Assembly (NCBI GenBank): GCA_037178675.1
Contig: JAYMGJ010000684.1
Coordinates: 1-27,416 of the forward strand
Length of the DNA stretch: 27,416 bases
DNA from: Scleroderma bovista
Taxonomy: Eukaryota > Basidiomycota > Agaricomycetes > Boletales > Sclerodermataceae
Reading direction: 5' to 3'
The notes under the pieces are model-generated. The model ran no database searches, had not been told where the DNA came from, and saw only the letters and a list, made by a program, of their open reading frames with translations. Made by a program: the position numbers and the translations under genes. Below are positions 19,086 to 26,587 of this stretch, piece after piece. The stretch's first letter is position 1. Each line of letters starts with the position of its first letter.

Positions 19086-19570
19086 CGTGTGATAAAGAGG
19101 GGATGTATCAATGGTATGACGTGGGTCACTCTCTGCATCGGCCTGAGGACCCATAGCGAGGACAATATTATTGTCCTTCATCAACTCTGAGACCAAAGTC
19201 AAAGTAGGCTGAGCATTATCTGAAAGCACAGGTATGACAGGGACACAGTTGGTGGATTTGTCTGCCATTTGAGACAGCATTGTAATTGGCTGAGTGGGAG
19301 GATCAGTGGCATCAGGACTGGTGGTGCTTGAGCAGGTGGCAGTAGAATGATCAGTCATTGGGACTGCATAACCCCAATCACCAAGTACCCCTCACCGCTT
19401 GACATTTCCTATTCTCTCGCACAACTCAACTTGTGCATTCGCAGACAGACCAGACATCTTTTGCACGAAATCTGCATGATTGCTTTGTTGTTTTGTACAG
19501 GTGAGGAAGAGGTTGACCAAGCTAACATTGCAGTGCAGAATGCCAGCGACCTTGACCACATTCTTGTGGG

Positions 19571-19625
19571 CTATCAATAATTCAATCAGTGACTACTATA
19601 GCCCATGAGTGATAGTCTTGCTCAC
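19571..19625 (-). other. FunK1 intron, 55 nt
   Basis: It begins GTGAGC, contains CACTGATTG and ends TTGATAG on the minus strand. Splicing produces AFIDYIA-AHKNVVKVAGILH in phase 1, which matches the continuous family motif, so the intron is well supported. Confidence 0.8.
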
Positions 19626-20179
19626 CAGCTATATAATCAATGAAGGCTACTAGGAGCTCTCCCAGACAGGAAAATTCCATGATGAGGTCGCCGATGGGCT
19701 GAGTAACGAGGCGGGATAATATTCGGAGGTAGTCATACTTGGCATGGGCAAGGTCTGAATGGATGAAGTGAGTTGAACTATTGACCAGTAGATTCTTGAT
19801 GGTTGAGGGATAGGGTGCTTTGACCTGTTGCTTGTGAATTAATGTTGGGATGCCTTTAATCATGTGGCCATTCAAGACCCAGAGAATAAATCCCTTGGTA
19901 TACTTTCAGACGGGATCAATCCACGTATCTTTCACAACCACCTCCCCAATTTCCATAACACCTCCCCAAACCATTGTTCCTCAACCGAATAGATTGTCGG
20001 AGATAAAGAGCACTTTTGTGAGCTCAATAGTGAACTGAGTGGTGAGGTCCACTTGAATTTTTATTTCCTTCTTCAGGTCAACAGGTTTGCTGTCACCAGG
20101 TTTCTGTCGCCAGTCAATCAAGACATCGAACCCAAGGGAATGAAGTGAACCAGAGGTGATGCTGATGAGGATGTGCAAG

Positions 20180-20824
20180 TGTTACGACCATGTCCAACTT
20201 CAGATCTTATCCAGTTACTCTGGTCACATTGCAGCCCTACAGCTCAACTCTGGTCGCTCGTCACTTACTCCAGTTGCGGTCGCACAGATAACCTTCCATT
20301 AAGTACGACCCTTGGTCTATACCCCATTCACTCTTACTACACTTTGCCGTCTGCTCTGCCTTGACGTGAGTTCCCGTGAACTCAATATATCCTAGACCTT
20401 GTAGCATTTTCACCAGACCTGATTTATTTTACCCGGACCTGACTTTATTTTCACCGGACCTGACCTAGTCCTAACTCCAGTCATCCCTTGTCTGCTATTA
20501 GGTTGTTTACTTGTCACTGTATGTACTCAACCCTAGTTTCTACTTAGTATAAGTACCCTCTAGTTTACCTTGTACACCTCAGTCTGAAATCAACTTAGTC
20601 ACTACTCCAGTCTCTATCTGTCTCTGTCTCTGCCTCTGTCTCCATCTCTGTCACCTTGACTGGAACCTATGCAAGGGATCAACGCACATTGTCCTTGTCA
20701 TTGAATCCAAGCGGTCACCAACTCTGGCTGGACTAATCCCTTGTCCAGCCCTCTGCCCTCCTCCTTTGTCTGCCTTTGTCCAGACTTGACCAGACCCCCT
20801 ACCAGAGTAGACCCGGACTTGACA
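20180..20824 (+). repeat. LTR-A, left copy of inverted pair
   Basis: It spans TGTTACGACCATGTCC to GGACTTGACA, 645 bp. Internal landmarks are three copies of a ~24-bp unit with (C)CGGACCTGA (20404-20466), the core catcccttgtct...tgtttacttgtcac shared with LTR-B, and a TATA-like TAGTATAAG at 20545-20553. Confidence 0.85.
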
Positions 20825-21192
20825 GTATTTCAGACTCACACTTGTGTGGGTTCACTGTCCCAAAACCTCATACACATATCCAGTTCCATTTCCTTATGAC
20901 CATGACTATGCGCTCTCGCGCTCGTACTGCGGCAGCACTTGCTGAAGAAGCAGGTGCAGTGGATGATCTCCACCTCTCCGCCGCCCAACAAGCCCTGTCT
21001 AACCGCAGGCAACCTCCGGCTTCTGTAAGCCATTTTAGGAGCTTCACAGCTCAAAGTCCAGCAGTGTTGATGACTCTGCGTTGCGATGCTGCATCTCAGA
21101 GCCTTTGTGGTTCTGCAGACCCTGGTCGCCATGGATCCATTCCCAGCGACAACTTCCCATACCATCACGACTCCACTCCAGAACATCACAAC
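20825..21192 (+). pseudogene. gag: Gag N-terminal fragment between inverted LTRs
   Basis: The frame encodes TMRSRARTAAALAEEAGAV, AAQQALSNRRQPPASV and GSADPGRHGSIP, matching gag of element A at 3006-2650. It ends abruptly at about 21192, where the terminal bases of the inverted LTR begin. At the codon where element A has TGA (2797-2799) this copy has CAA. The start at 20776 lies in the LTR and is not the real gag start; an ATG near 20896 (MTMTMRS) is more likely. Confidence 0.75.
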
Positions 21193-21831
21193 TGTCAAGT
21201 CCGCGTCTACTCTGGTAGGGGGTCTGGTCAAGTCCGGACGAAAGCGGACGAAGGAGGAGGGCAGATGCTGGACAAGAGATTAGTCCGGCCGGAGTTGGTG
21301 ACCGATTGGGTTCAACGACTAAGGACAACGAGCGTTGACCCCTTGCGTAGGTTCCAGTCAAGGGAAGGAGACAGAGACAGAGACAGAGGTGGACGAGAAC
21401 AGGAGTAGTGACTTATGTTGATTTCAGACTGAGGTCTACAAGGTAAACTAGAGGGTACTTATACTAAGTAGAAACTAGGGTCGAGTACATACAGTGACAA
21501 GTAAACAACCTAATAGCGGACAAGGGATGACCAGAGTTAGGACTAGGTCAGGTCCGGTGAAAATAAAGTCAGGACCGGGTAAAATAAATCAGGTCCGGTG
21601 AAAATGCTACAAGGTATAGGATATATCGAGTTCACGGAGAACTCACGTCAAGGCAGGGTAGATGGTGAGGTGTAGTAAGAGCGAATGGAGTATAGACCAA
21701 GGGTCGTAGTTAGCAGAAGGTGATCTGCACGACCGTGACCTGAGTAACTGAGAACGACTGGAGTTGAGCTATGGGGCTGCAATGCGACCGGAGTAACCGA
21801 ATAAGATCCGGAGTTGGACATGGTCGTAACA
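21193..21831 (-). repeat. LTR-A, right copy of inverted pair
   Basis: On the minus strand it runs TGTTACGACCATGTCC to GGACTTGACA, 639 bp. Its 3' terminus is joined directly to gag, and its 5' terminus faces chromovirus C's 3' LTR across 11 bp. Confidence 0.85.
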
Positions 21832-21979
21832 GCAACCCTGGCTGTTACTGAGACGACCCTAGGCAAAACACCAAGGACCTAACCACACGCTAAGACTCTG
21901 AGAGGATAGGACGTGAGTATCTAGAGCAAAGACCCAAGATGAGCTCGAATGGGGAGCCTCTGGGTACTTGATTGCATGG

Positions 21980-21987
21980 TATATATA
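21980..21987 (-). promoter_or_regulatory. TATA box of LTR-C
   Basis: TATATATA lies about 230 bp into the LTR on the minus strand, in the expected U3 position. Transcription would start shortly downstream, but the start is not visible from sequence. Confidence 0.5.
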
Positions 21988-22136
21988 CTACTATACACGA
22001 GGGCTACACGAGGCTATCCATGAGGCTGTGTGCAGGTAGAAGGCTATGTAATGACATCACTGTGGAGCTAAGGCTATGCGTAATGATGTCAAGGGTGGCA
22101 GTGTGTACAGCACGAGGTACAGGTCTAGACTAGGTA

Positions 22137-22200
22137 GATAAGATAGAGGCTGTACACTAAGATAAGATAAACACTATCTAATTTCAGATTAGATAAGATA
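22137..22200 (-). promoter_or_regulatory. GATA-motif cluster in LTR-C U3
   Basis: Seven AGATA(A/G) cores occur in 64 bp (six written as GATA on plus at 22137, 22142, 22161, 22166, 22192 and 22197, one as TATC at 22175). All match the HGATAR site bound by fungal GATA factors such as the AreA/NIT2 family. They lie at the start of U3, upstream of the TATA box, where enhancers of LTR transcription usually sit. Confidence 0.45.
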
Positions 22201-22218
22201 AAAAGTTGGACCATAACA

Positions 22219-22233
22219 CTACTCCCCCCTCAG
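22219..22233 (-). other. Polypurine tract of chromovirus C
   Basis: The minus strand reads CTGAGGGGGGAGTAG immediately before LTR-C begins. It overlaps the pol stop TGA (22230-22232). Purine tracts at this position prime plus-strand DNA synthesis in LTR retroelements. Confidence 0.8.
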
Positions 22234-25049
22234 GTGCAGGATTCCAGACTGCAGAACTGAGCATCGCAAACCGTGAGGTTTTCAGGGACACAACTAAATA
22301 ACGAGTCAAAGTCCGCTTGGGCCATACAAAGTTTCCAAGGAGCAGAGGGGTTTTCTCGGTAAAAGCGCTCCACTACCAGAGGAGAATTCTTTAAATTCAA
22401 TGAGGGTTCCCATGTTCTCTCATGTTCTTCGTATCCTTTCCAGTGTACCAGATACTGGAGTTGCCTTTTATAAATACGAGAAGCCACAATATAGTCTGCT
22501 TTGTATTCTTCATCGCATTCTTCAGAAACATATACCGGACCAGGCCGAGACACGGGCTGACCGGGAAGAGGACCTAAATAAGGTTTTACTCGCGAAACAT
22601 TCACAACCGGGTGAATCCGAAGAGTTTTCAGGAGCTTAAGCTCAACTGCATTGAGGATTATGTGAGTGACCTCATAGGGACCAATCCACTTCTCCGTAAG
22701 CTTCTTAGAAGCATGATTTAGCATACGAAGGTTGTCCGTAGAAAGCCAAACCTGTTGGCCTACAACATAGTTCGGGGTGGGATTTCTATGCTTATCCGCC
22801 TGAAGCTTCATATTACGTTTTGCCTTCTCAGAAGACTCAACAACTTTATTAAATATGGTGGCAAAGTCTTTAGCCGCTGGGGCTACTGTGTCCACCATCT
22901 CAACACCCATATGAGGGAAATAACTCTGGGTGATTCCGAATGGTGAATCAGTGGTTACCTCCAAGACCGTGTTGTTCCAGATGAACTGGGCAATTTTGAT
23001 CCATTTGGCCCATTCGTTCTGTTGATCGTTTACGTAGGTTCGGAGATACTGATTAATTTCATGGTTCAACCGCTCTGTTTGACCATTGGTCTGAGGGTGA
23101 AATGCCATAGACATTTTCCTTTTTACGCCTAAGAGTCTGTACAACTCCCCCAGGAAGTTGCTTGCAAAGACCGATCCACGGTCTGACACAATGGAAGATG
23201 GGAGTCCATGCTGACACCAGACATGGTCTCTAAATAACTCAGTGGTTGATAAGGCGGTTTCCTCTTTAGTGCAAGGCACAAACACGACCTCCTTGGAGAA
23301 CCGATCAACCACGACTAATATATAATTGTAACTGAGGGATTCCGGCATCTCGGTGAAGTCCATAGTGACGTCAAGCCACAGGCCACTAGGGGTAGGGAGA
23401 GGAACAAGACTTCCAGAAGTCTTTTGATTCGATACCTTGGACTGTTGGCACTTTTGACAGTGCTTTACGTAGGTTTGAATCTGCTCCTTCATCTCTTTCC
23501 AAGAGTAATGCTTCCTGAGTGCATTATATGTAGCTTTTACTCCTTTATGGCCAGCAACAGGAGTATCGTGAAAGTTCATAATGAGTGACTGTCGCTCTTC
23601 GTAAGACTGATCAGTGACGTCGATCAGTTTAATAGATACCGGGTTTAACAGGACCTGGTCCTTGTTGTCTTCGGAACTAGATATGTAATGGTCCGATCGC
23701 CTACTAAGCGGATCTGCAACGTGCATCTGGGTTCCCTTTTTATAGATAAGCGAATAGTTAAACTGTGTCATCCACATTTGCCAGTGCGCTTGGCGCTTAG
23801 ACAAGTTCTGTGACTTAGTAAAGTATGTTAAATTATGGTGGTCCATATATATCTTGAAAGCGTAAGGAGTGGCTTCGAGATAATGGCGCCAGGCCTCTGT
23901 TGCTTTTATGATGGCCAGCATCTCTTTATTGTGAATAGGATAATTTCGTTCTGGAGGTGTCATGGAATGTGACATGTACGTGACGGGTCTGAATTCGCCA
24001 TCTTCGCACTTCACGGATATCACTCCCCCGACGGCGAACTCAGATGCATTGGTTTCGAGGCGGAATTCGCGGTCCTGGTCAGGGTACTGAAGTACCGGAG
24101 CACGAGTAAAGGCGGCTTTCAAAGCCTCAAACGCAGTGCGTTCTTTCTCTCCAAAGTTAAATACCGTATCTTTACACGTAAGGTCCGTCATAGGCCTAGC
24201 CATGATCGCATAATCTTTAATGAAGCATCTATAGAAATTGCCAAGACCTAGGAACGCACAAATCTGCTTTACATTCGTTGGCTCAGGCCACTTCAAAATA
24301 TCATTAACTTTCTCAGGGTCCATTTTGATACCTTCACGTGACATGATCATACCGAGGAAGTCGACTTTGGTGACTCTGAAGCGACACTTCTCGGGTTTGA
24401 CAAACAAATTGTTATCACGTAAACGTTTCAAAACTTCTAGCACAATTCTATCATGCTTTTCCTGATCATCCGTATCCATAAATATCATAAGGTCATCGAT
24501 ATACACCACGCAGACATCCGACATATTGTGGAATATCTCATTCATCATCTTCTGGAATGTCGCGGGTGAATTACAGAGACCGAAATACATAACTAATGGC
24601 TCGAAAGCCCCTTTGTGGGTTACAAATGCAGCTTTCCATTCATTGCCTTCGCGAATCCTCACATTGTTGTAACCCCAACGAAGATCCATTTTCATGAAGA
24701 GTTTGCAACCTTTAAGCTTGTCAACAAGGTGAGAGATAAGCGGTAGCGGATAGTTATTTTTAATCATCCAGTCGTTTACATAATGGTAATCCTGTACCAT
24801 GCACTTCTTGCTGTCCTTTTTCAGGATAAAGAAGACCGGTGACGTCTGCTGACTAATAGAAGGCCGAATATATCCTTTAGCGAGTTGATCATCGAGGAAC
24901 AATTCAACTTCTTTTTGTTCATCAACAGAGAGCGGAATAAGTCTTCCCTTTTTGGGCGGGAAGTCTTCTTTTAGATCAATTCCATGATCCCAAGGTTTTC
25001 TTAGCGGCATGCGCTCTGACAACTTTTTACTAAATACGTCTAAGAATTC
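22230..25049 (-). CDS. pol: Chromovirus pol: RT, RNase H, integrase, chromodomain
   Basis: In the 930-residue open frame starting at 25022, RT spans about 50-250 with D113 and the YIDD box at 174-177. RNase H spans about 318-440, and its first acidic residue is N325 (ETNAS, normally ETDAS) while E367, D394 and D437 are present. The integrase zinc region has H485, H492, C522 and C525. The DDE triad is D555, D614 and E650 with the usual 35-residue spacing. A chromodomain covers about 841-892 (ADYIVASRI, LVHWKGY, TWEP), which directs integration to chromatin. The frame is really continuous upstream: EFLDVFSKK precedes the listed start, and a single TGA (25050-25052) separates it from protease. 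The first codon at 25022 is TTG, so this is not a true start. Confidence 0.93.
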   Translation of the reverse strand, partial: EFLDVFSKKLSERMPLRKPWDHGIDLKEDFPPKKGRLIPLSVDEQKEVELFLDDQLAKGYIRPSISQQTSPVFFILKKDSKKCMVQDYHYVNDWMIKNNYPLPLISHLVDKLKGCKLFMKMDLRWGYNNVRIREGNEWKAAFVTHKGAFEPLVMYFGLCNSPATFQKMMNEIFHNMSDVCVVYIDDLMIFMDTDDQEKHDRIVLEVLKRLRDNNLFVKPEKCRFRVTKVDFLGMIMSREGIKMDPEKVNDILKWPEPTNVKQICAFLGLGNFYRCFIKDYAIMARPMTDLTCKDTVFNFGEKERTAFEALKAAFTRAPVLQYPDQDREFRLETNASEFAVGGVISVKCEDGEFRPVTYMSHSMTPPERNYPIHNKEMLAIIKATEAWRHYLEATPYAFKIYMDHHNLTYFTKSQNLSKRQAHWQMWMTQFNYSLIYKKGTQMHVADPLSRRSDHYISSSEDNKDQVLLNPVSIKLIDVTDQSYEERQSLIMNFHDTPVAGHKGVKATYNALRKHYSWKEMKEQIQTYVKHCQKCQQSKVSNQKTSGSLVPLPTPSGLWLDVTMDFTEMPESLSYNYILVVVDRFSKEVVFVPCTKEETALSTTELFRDHVWCQHGLPSSIVSDRGSVFASNFLGELYRLLGVKRKMSMAFHPQTNGQTERLNHEINQYLRTYVNDQQNEWAKWIKIAQFIWNNTVLEVTTDSPFGITQSYFPHMGVEMVDTVAPAAKDFATIFNKVVESSEKAKRNMKLQADKHRNPTPNYVVGQQVWLSTDNLRMLNHASKKLTEKWIGPYEVTHIILNAVELKLLKTLRIHPVVNVSRVKPYLGPLPGQPVSRPGPVYVSEECDEEYKADYIVASRIYKRQLQYLVHWKGYEEHERTWEPSLNLKNSPLVVERFYRENPSAPWKLCMAQADFDSLFSCVPENLTVCDAQFCSLESCT

Positions 25050-25580
25050 TCAGTACTCTTTAGGTACCTGCTTCTGAGCTTCTTCTAGGGTCGACTCATC
25101 AATAGTGACCTTTGATTCATGAGCTTTTAAAGCTTGCACCCAAGTTTCCTGAGATTCATTTTCCTGTAATAACTTAGCAAAGTGTGTCTCCAAAAGCGAC
25201 TTGCACTCTGGAGGACACCTAGTTAAATTAACTTTGCCGGTTACCCAATCTATATTGGGATTATGCTTTTGAAGCCAGGTGTGGCCAAGGATAAGCAGTA
25301 CTTTTCCAAGGCAGGTGACGGCACACCACAGCTTTTCAGCGTGTTTCCCAATACCAACTGTCAACAATACATAATGCGTGATATTTCCCTCCTGATTCCT
25401 AGTGCCATCTACGTTAAGCACAGGGACAGGCTTTACCAGCTTAGATAACTGAAGCCGTCGATCAAGAGCCCAGCTCTTGTCAACAAAACAACCAGTGGCG
25501 CCGCTGTCTAGCAGAGTGTCTACCTTTATAGTATTAAGTGGTCCGTGGATGCAGACCGGTACCGTCACTTCACATTCCAT
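25050..25580 (-). CDS. Chromovirus aspartic protease
   Basis: This is a retropepsin domain with active site TLLDSGATGCFVD (about residues 22-34, DSG intact) and the block LILGHTWLQKHNPNIDW. The frame opens with ATG at 25580 but is in the same frame as the upstream 25593-26003 segment (separated by TGA and four codons) and the downstream RT (separated by TGA 25050-25052). It processes the Gag-Pol polyprotein. Apart from the flanking stops it looks intact. Confidence 0.85.
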   Translation of the reverse strand: MECEVTVPVCIHGPLNTIKVDTLLDSGATGCFVDKSWALDRRLQLSKLVKPVPVLNVDGTRNQEGNITHYVLLTVGIGKHAEKLWCAVTCLGKVLLILGHTWLQKHNPNIDWVTGKVNLTRCPPECKSLLETHFAKLLQENESQETWVQALKAHESKVTIDESTLEEAQKQVPKEY

Positions 25581-25592
25581 TGTGAAGGACCT

Positions 25593-26003
25593 TCATAAGT
25601 CCATAGAAACTCCTAAGTTGCCGGCAGGACTTTCCGGTTCCTTAGATGCCAAAGAAGGAGAAGAAATATTTTTATTCGATCGGGAATTAAGCACACTCAA
25701 TTTTACTTCCGGCGCCGAGCCCTTTGCAGGGACGCCCTTAGAAGGTGCAGTATAGTCCAAGTCACAGTCCATGCTATCAACTGACAAAACAGAAAAGCGA
25801 GAAGGAGAAACCGAGACAGGAGAAACTACAGAAGACACTTTTTTGTAGGTTTTCGCTATTTTTGTACATAGCAAAGCAATGCAGTATTTAAATATTTCCT
25901 GCACTGCAGGAGTAGTAGCGCGAGAAAGTCTATAGTCCAGAACACATACAGCTGTGTCCAAAGAAGATTCGAGAGCGAGGATGCCCGATTTGTCCTCACT
26001 CAC
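25593..26003 (-). CDS. Pol N-terminal linker after the frameshift
   Basis: This 136-residue Ser/Pro/Lys-rich segment (VSPVSVSPSRF, SPSLASKEPES) has no known domain. It overlaps the gag stop, lies in the -1 frame relative to gag and begins with GTG, so it is most likely translated only after -1 frameshifting. Its end TGA (25593-25595) is in frame with protease, and a CGA-to-TGA change would explain the stop. Confidence 0.7.
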   Translation of the reverse strand: MSEDKSGILALESSLDTAVCVLDYRLSRATTPAVQEIFKYCIALLCTKIAKTYKKVSSVVSPVSVSPSRFSVLSVDSMDCDLDYTAPSKGVPAKGSAPEVKLSVLNSRSNKNISSPSLASKEPESPAGNLGVSMDL

Positions 26004-26587
26004 TAATCTTTTAAACCTTTGAAAAATGCCTGCATTTCTGCAAACATCATTCCTCTGACTGCATTTAGCTGGTCATCCTCTGGCTGGGCTTGCGTTGCCC
26101 GTGCTTGTGGTTGCCCACGATGAGGGCAGCGCGGCTTTGTGCACTCATGTGCAATATGGCCAAATAATTGGCAATTGTAGCATTGGGGCCCTTTACCCCT
26201 TTGCTGGTTTGTCTCAGCGGCACCTATATCCATAGGGACACCACTCCCGGATGCGGCTGAAGACGAATAATTTTGGCCCTGGTAATACTGGGCCAAGCCT
26301 TGCCCTTGGAGATTGATGAGGAAGAGTTCCTGGGCTCTTCCCATCGCACGAGCTGAGTTTGCAAGGTGAACATACGTGTCCCGATGCATGCCTTGTATAT
26401 AGATTTGCTCCAAGAGTTTCCTCTGGAGCGCATGTTCAAGCAAATCGTGAGCGTAATCGTCCACGCATCCTCCCTGATTCTTGAGCGCCTCGAACTGCGC
26501 TAAGAAGTCATCAATCCTCTGCCTCGGGCCCTGCCTAAAGCGGAGAAGCTGGGCATGTGCCCACTCGGCGTTGTTACTGGGGAGAAA
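26003..26587 (-). CDS. gag: Chromovirus gag, N-terminus lost
   Basis: About 195 residues remain. They include a gag capsid-like part (EWAHAQLLRFRQGPRQRIDD, FLAQFEALKNQGG), a Gln/Tyr/Ser linker and a CCHC zinc knuckle, CYNCQLFGHIAHEC, followed by the Arg/Gln-rich PHRGQPQARATQ tail. The frame ends KGLKD-TAG at 26003-26005. The N-terminus is cut by LTR-B at 26588; the first residues of the open frame (MDMTF) come partly from LTR-B. Gag forms the particle and binds the element RNA. Confidence 0.88.
   Translation of the reverse strand, partial: FLPSNNAEWAHAQLLRFRQGPRQRIDDFLAQFEALKNQGGCVDDYAHDLLEHALQRKLLEQIYIQGMHRDTYVHLANSARAMGRAQELFLINLQGQGLAQYYQGQNYSSSAASGSGVPMDIGAAETNQQRGKGPQCYNCQLFGHIAHECTKPRCPHRGQPQARATQAQPEDDQLNAVRGMMFAEMQAFFKGLKD
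26009..26015 (-). promoter_or_regulatory. Candidate -1 ribosomal frameshift site TTTAAAA
   Basis: In the gag frame the minus strand reads ggT TTA AAA gat TAG, so the heptamer TTTAAAA fits the X XXY YYZ rule exactly and sits one codon before the gag stop. A -1 slip puts ribosomes in the frame of 26003-25593 and then protease. Heptamers of this type are established slip sites in viruses and retroelements; the downstream stimulator was not modelled. Confidence 0.6.

Larger units (their letters stand above)
18645..20179 (-). pseudogene. FunK1-type protein kinase, pseudogene
   Basis: Three exons are visible: 20179-19626, 19570-19086 and 19004-18645, joined in phase by GT-AG introns. Exon 1 has VVVKDTWIDP (the KD(S/T)WIDP block), GIPTLIHKQQVKAP and LVTQPIGDLIMEF. 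Exon 2 has AGILHCNVSLVNLFL, the catalytic-loop block in which the usual HRD reads HCN, so the catalytic base is lost, and GVLGDWGYAVPM (the IDWDYA equivalent of DFG). Exon 3 has HEPIHDLESFFYVLISIC, the signature of FunK1 kinases. TGA stops interrupt exon 1 at 19981-19983 (LFG-stop-GT, normally Arg) and 19906-19908 (DPV-stop-KYT), and exon 2 at 19392-19394. The 5' end is cut by the LTR-A unit at 20180. FunK1 kinases are expanded in Agaricomycetes; their substrates are unknown. Confidence 0.85.
20180..21831. mobile_element. LTR-A / gag fragment / inverted LTR-A unit
   Basis: A plus-oriented LTR-A (20180-20824) is followed by 368 bp of gag leader and gag N-terminus in the same orientation, then by a minus-oriented LTR-A (21193-21831). 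The whole unit therefore starts TGTTACGACC and ends GGTCGTAACA. Flanking 5-mers are gcaag and gcaac, a possible decayed target duplication, and it interrupts the FunK1 5' region. Both LTRs carry the three-copy internal tandem repeat, so they belong to one subfamily. No pol sequence is present. Confidence 0.8.
21843..22218 (-). repeat. LTR-C, 3' LTR of chromovirus C
   Basis: On the minus strand it begins TGTTATGGTCC directly after the polypurine tract and ends GTCTCAGTAACA, giving TGTTA/TAACA inverted ends over 376 bp. A TATA box (TATATATA, 21980-21987) lies inside. The U3 start carries a GATA-motif cluster. The 5' partner LTR is outside the window, so the 3' boundary is inferred from the terminal inverted repeat. 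Confidence 0.7.
21843..26587 (-). mobile_element. Chromovirus C (Ty3/gypsy with chromodomain)
   Basis: Minus-strand order is gag (truncated at 26587 by LTR-B), overlapping pol (protease, RT, RNase H, integrase, chromodomain; 26003-22230), polypurine tract (22233-22219) and 3' LTR-C (22218-21843). This is a nearly complete chromovirus missing its 5' LTR, primer-binding site and gag N-terminus. Pol has only two in-frame TGA stops plus one altered RNase H residue, so the copy is younger or less decayed than elements A and copia. Confidence 0.9.

Noticed and set aside
18697..19190. Plus-strand open frames opposite FunK1
   Set aside because: The minus strand has the HDLESFFYV signature and phased introns; the plus frames have no recognisable features.
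20776..21408. A single 210-codon protein gene
   Set aside because: The open frame starts in one LTR, crosses a gag fragment and ends in an inverted LTR; only the middle third is real gag sequence.
22400..22946. Plus-strand open frames of 63-79 codons inside the chromovirus
   Set aside because: They are antisense to the integrase/chromodomain region of pol, which has full family motifs.
1680..25595. TGA recoded as an amino acid (alternative genetic code or programmed readthrough)
   Set aside because: TGA also serves as the natural terminator of pol at 22230, the altered positions suit Arg rather than Trp, and LTR comparison independently shows CpG decay.
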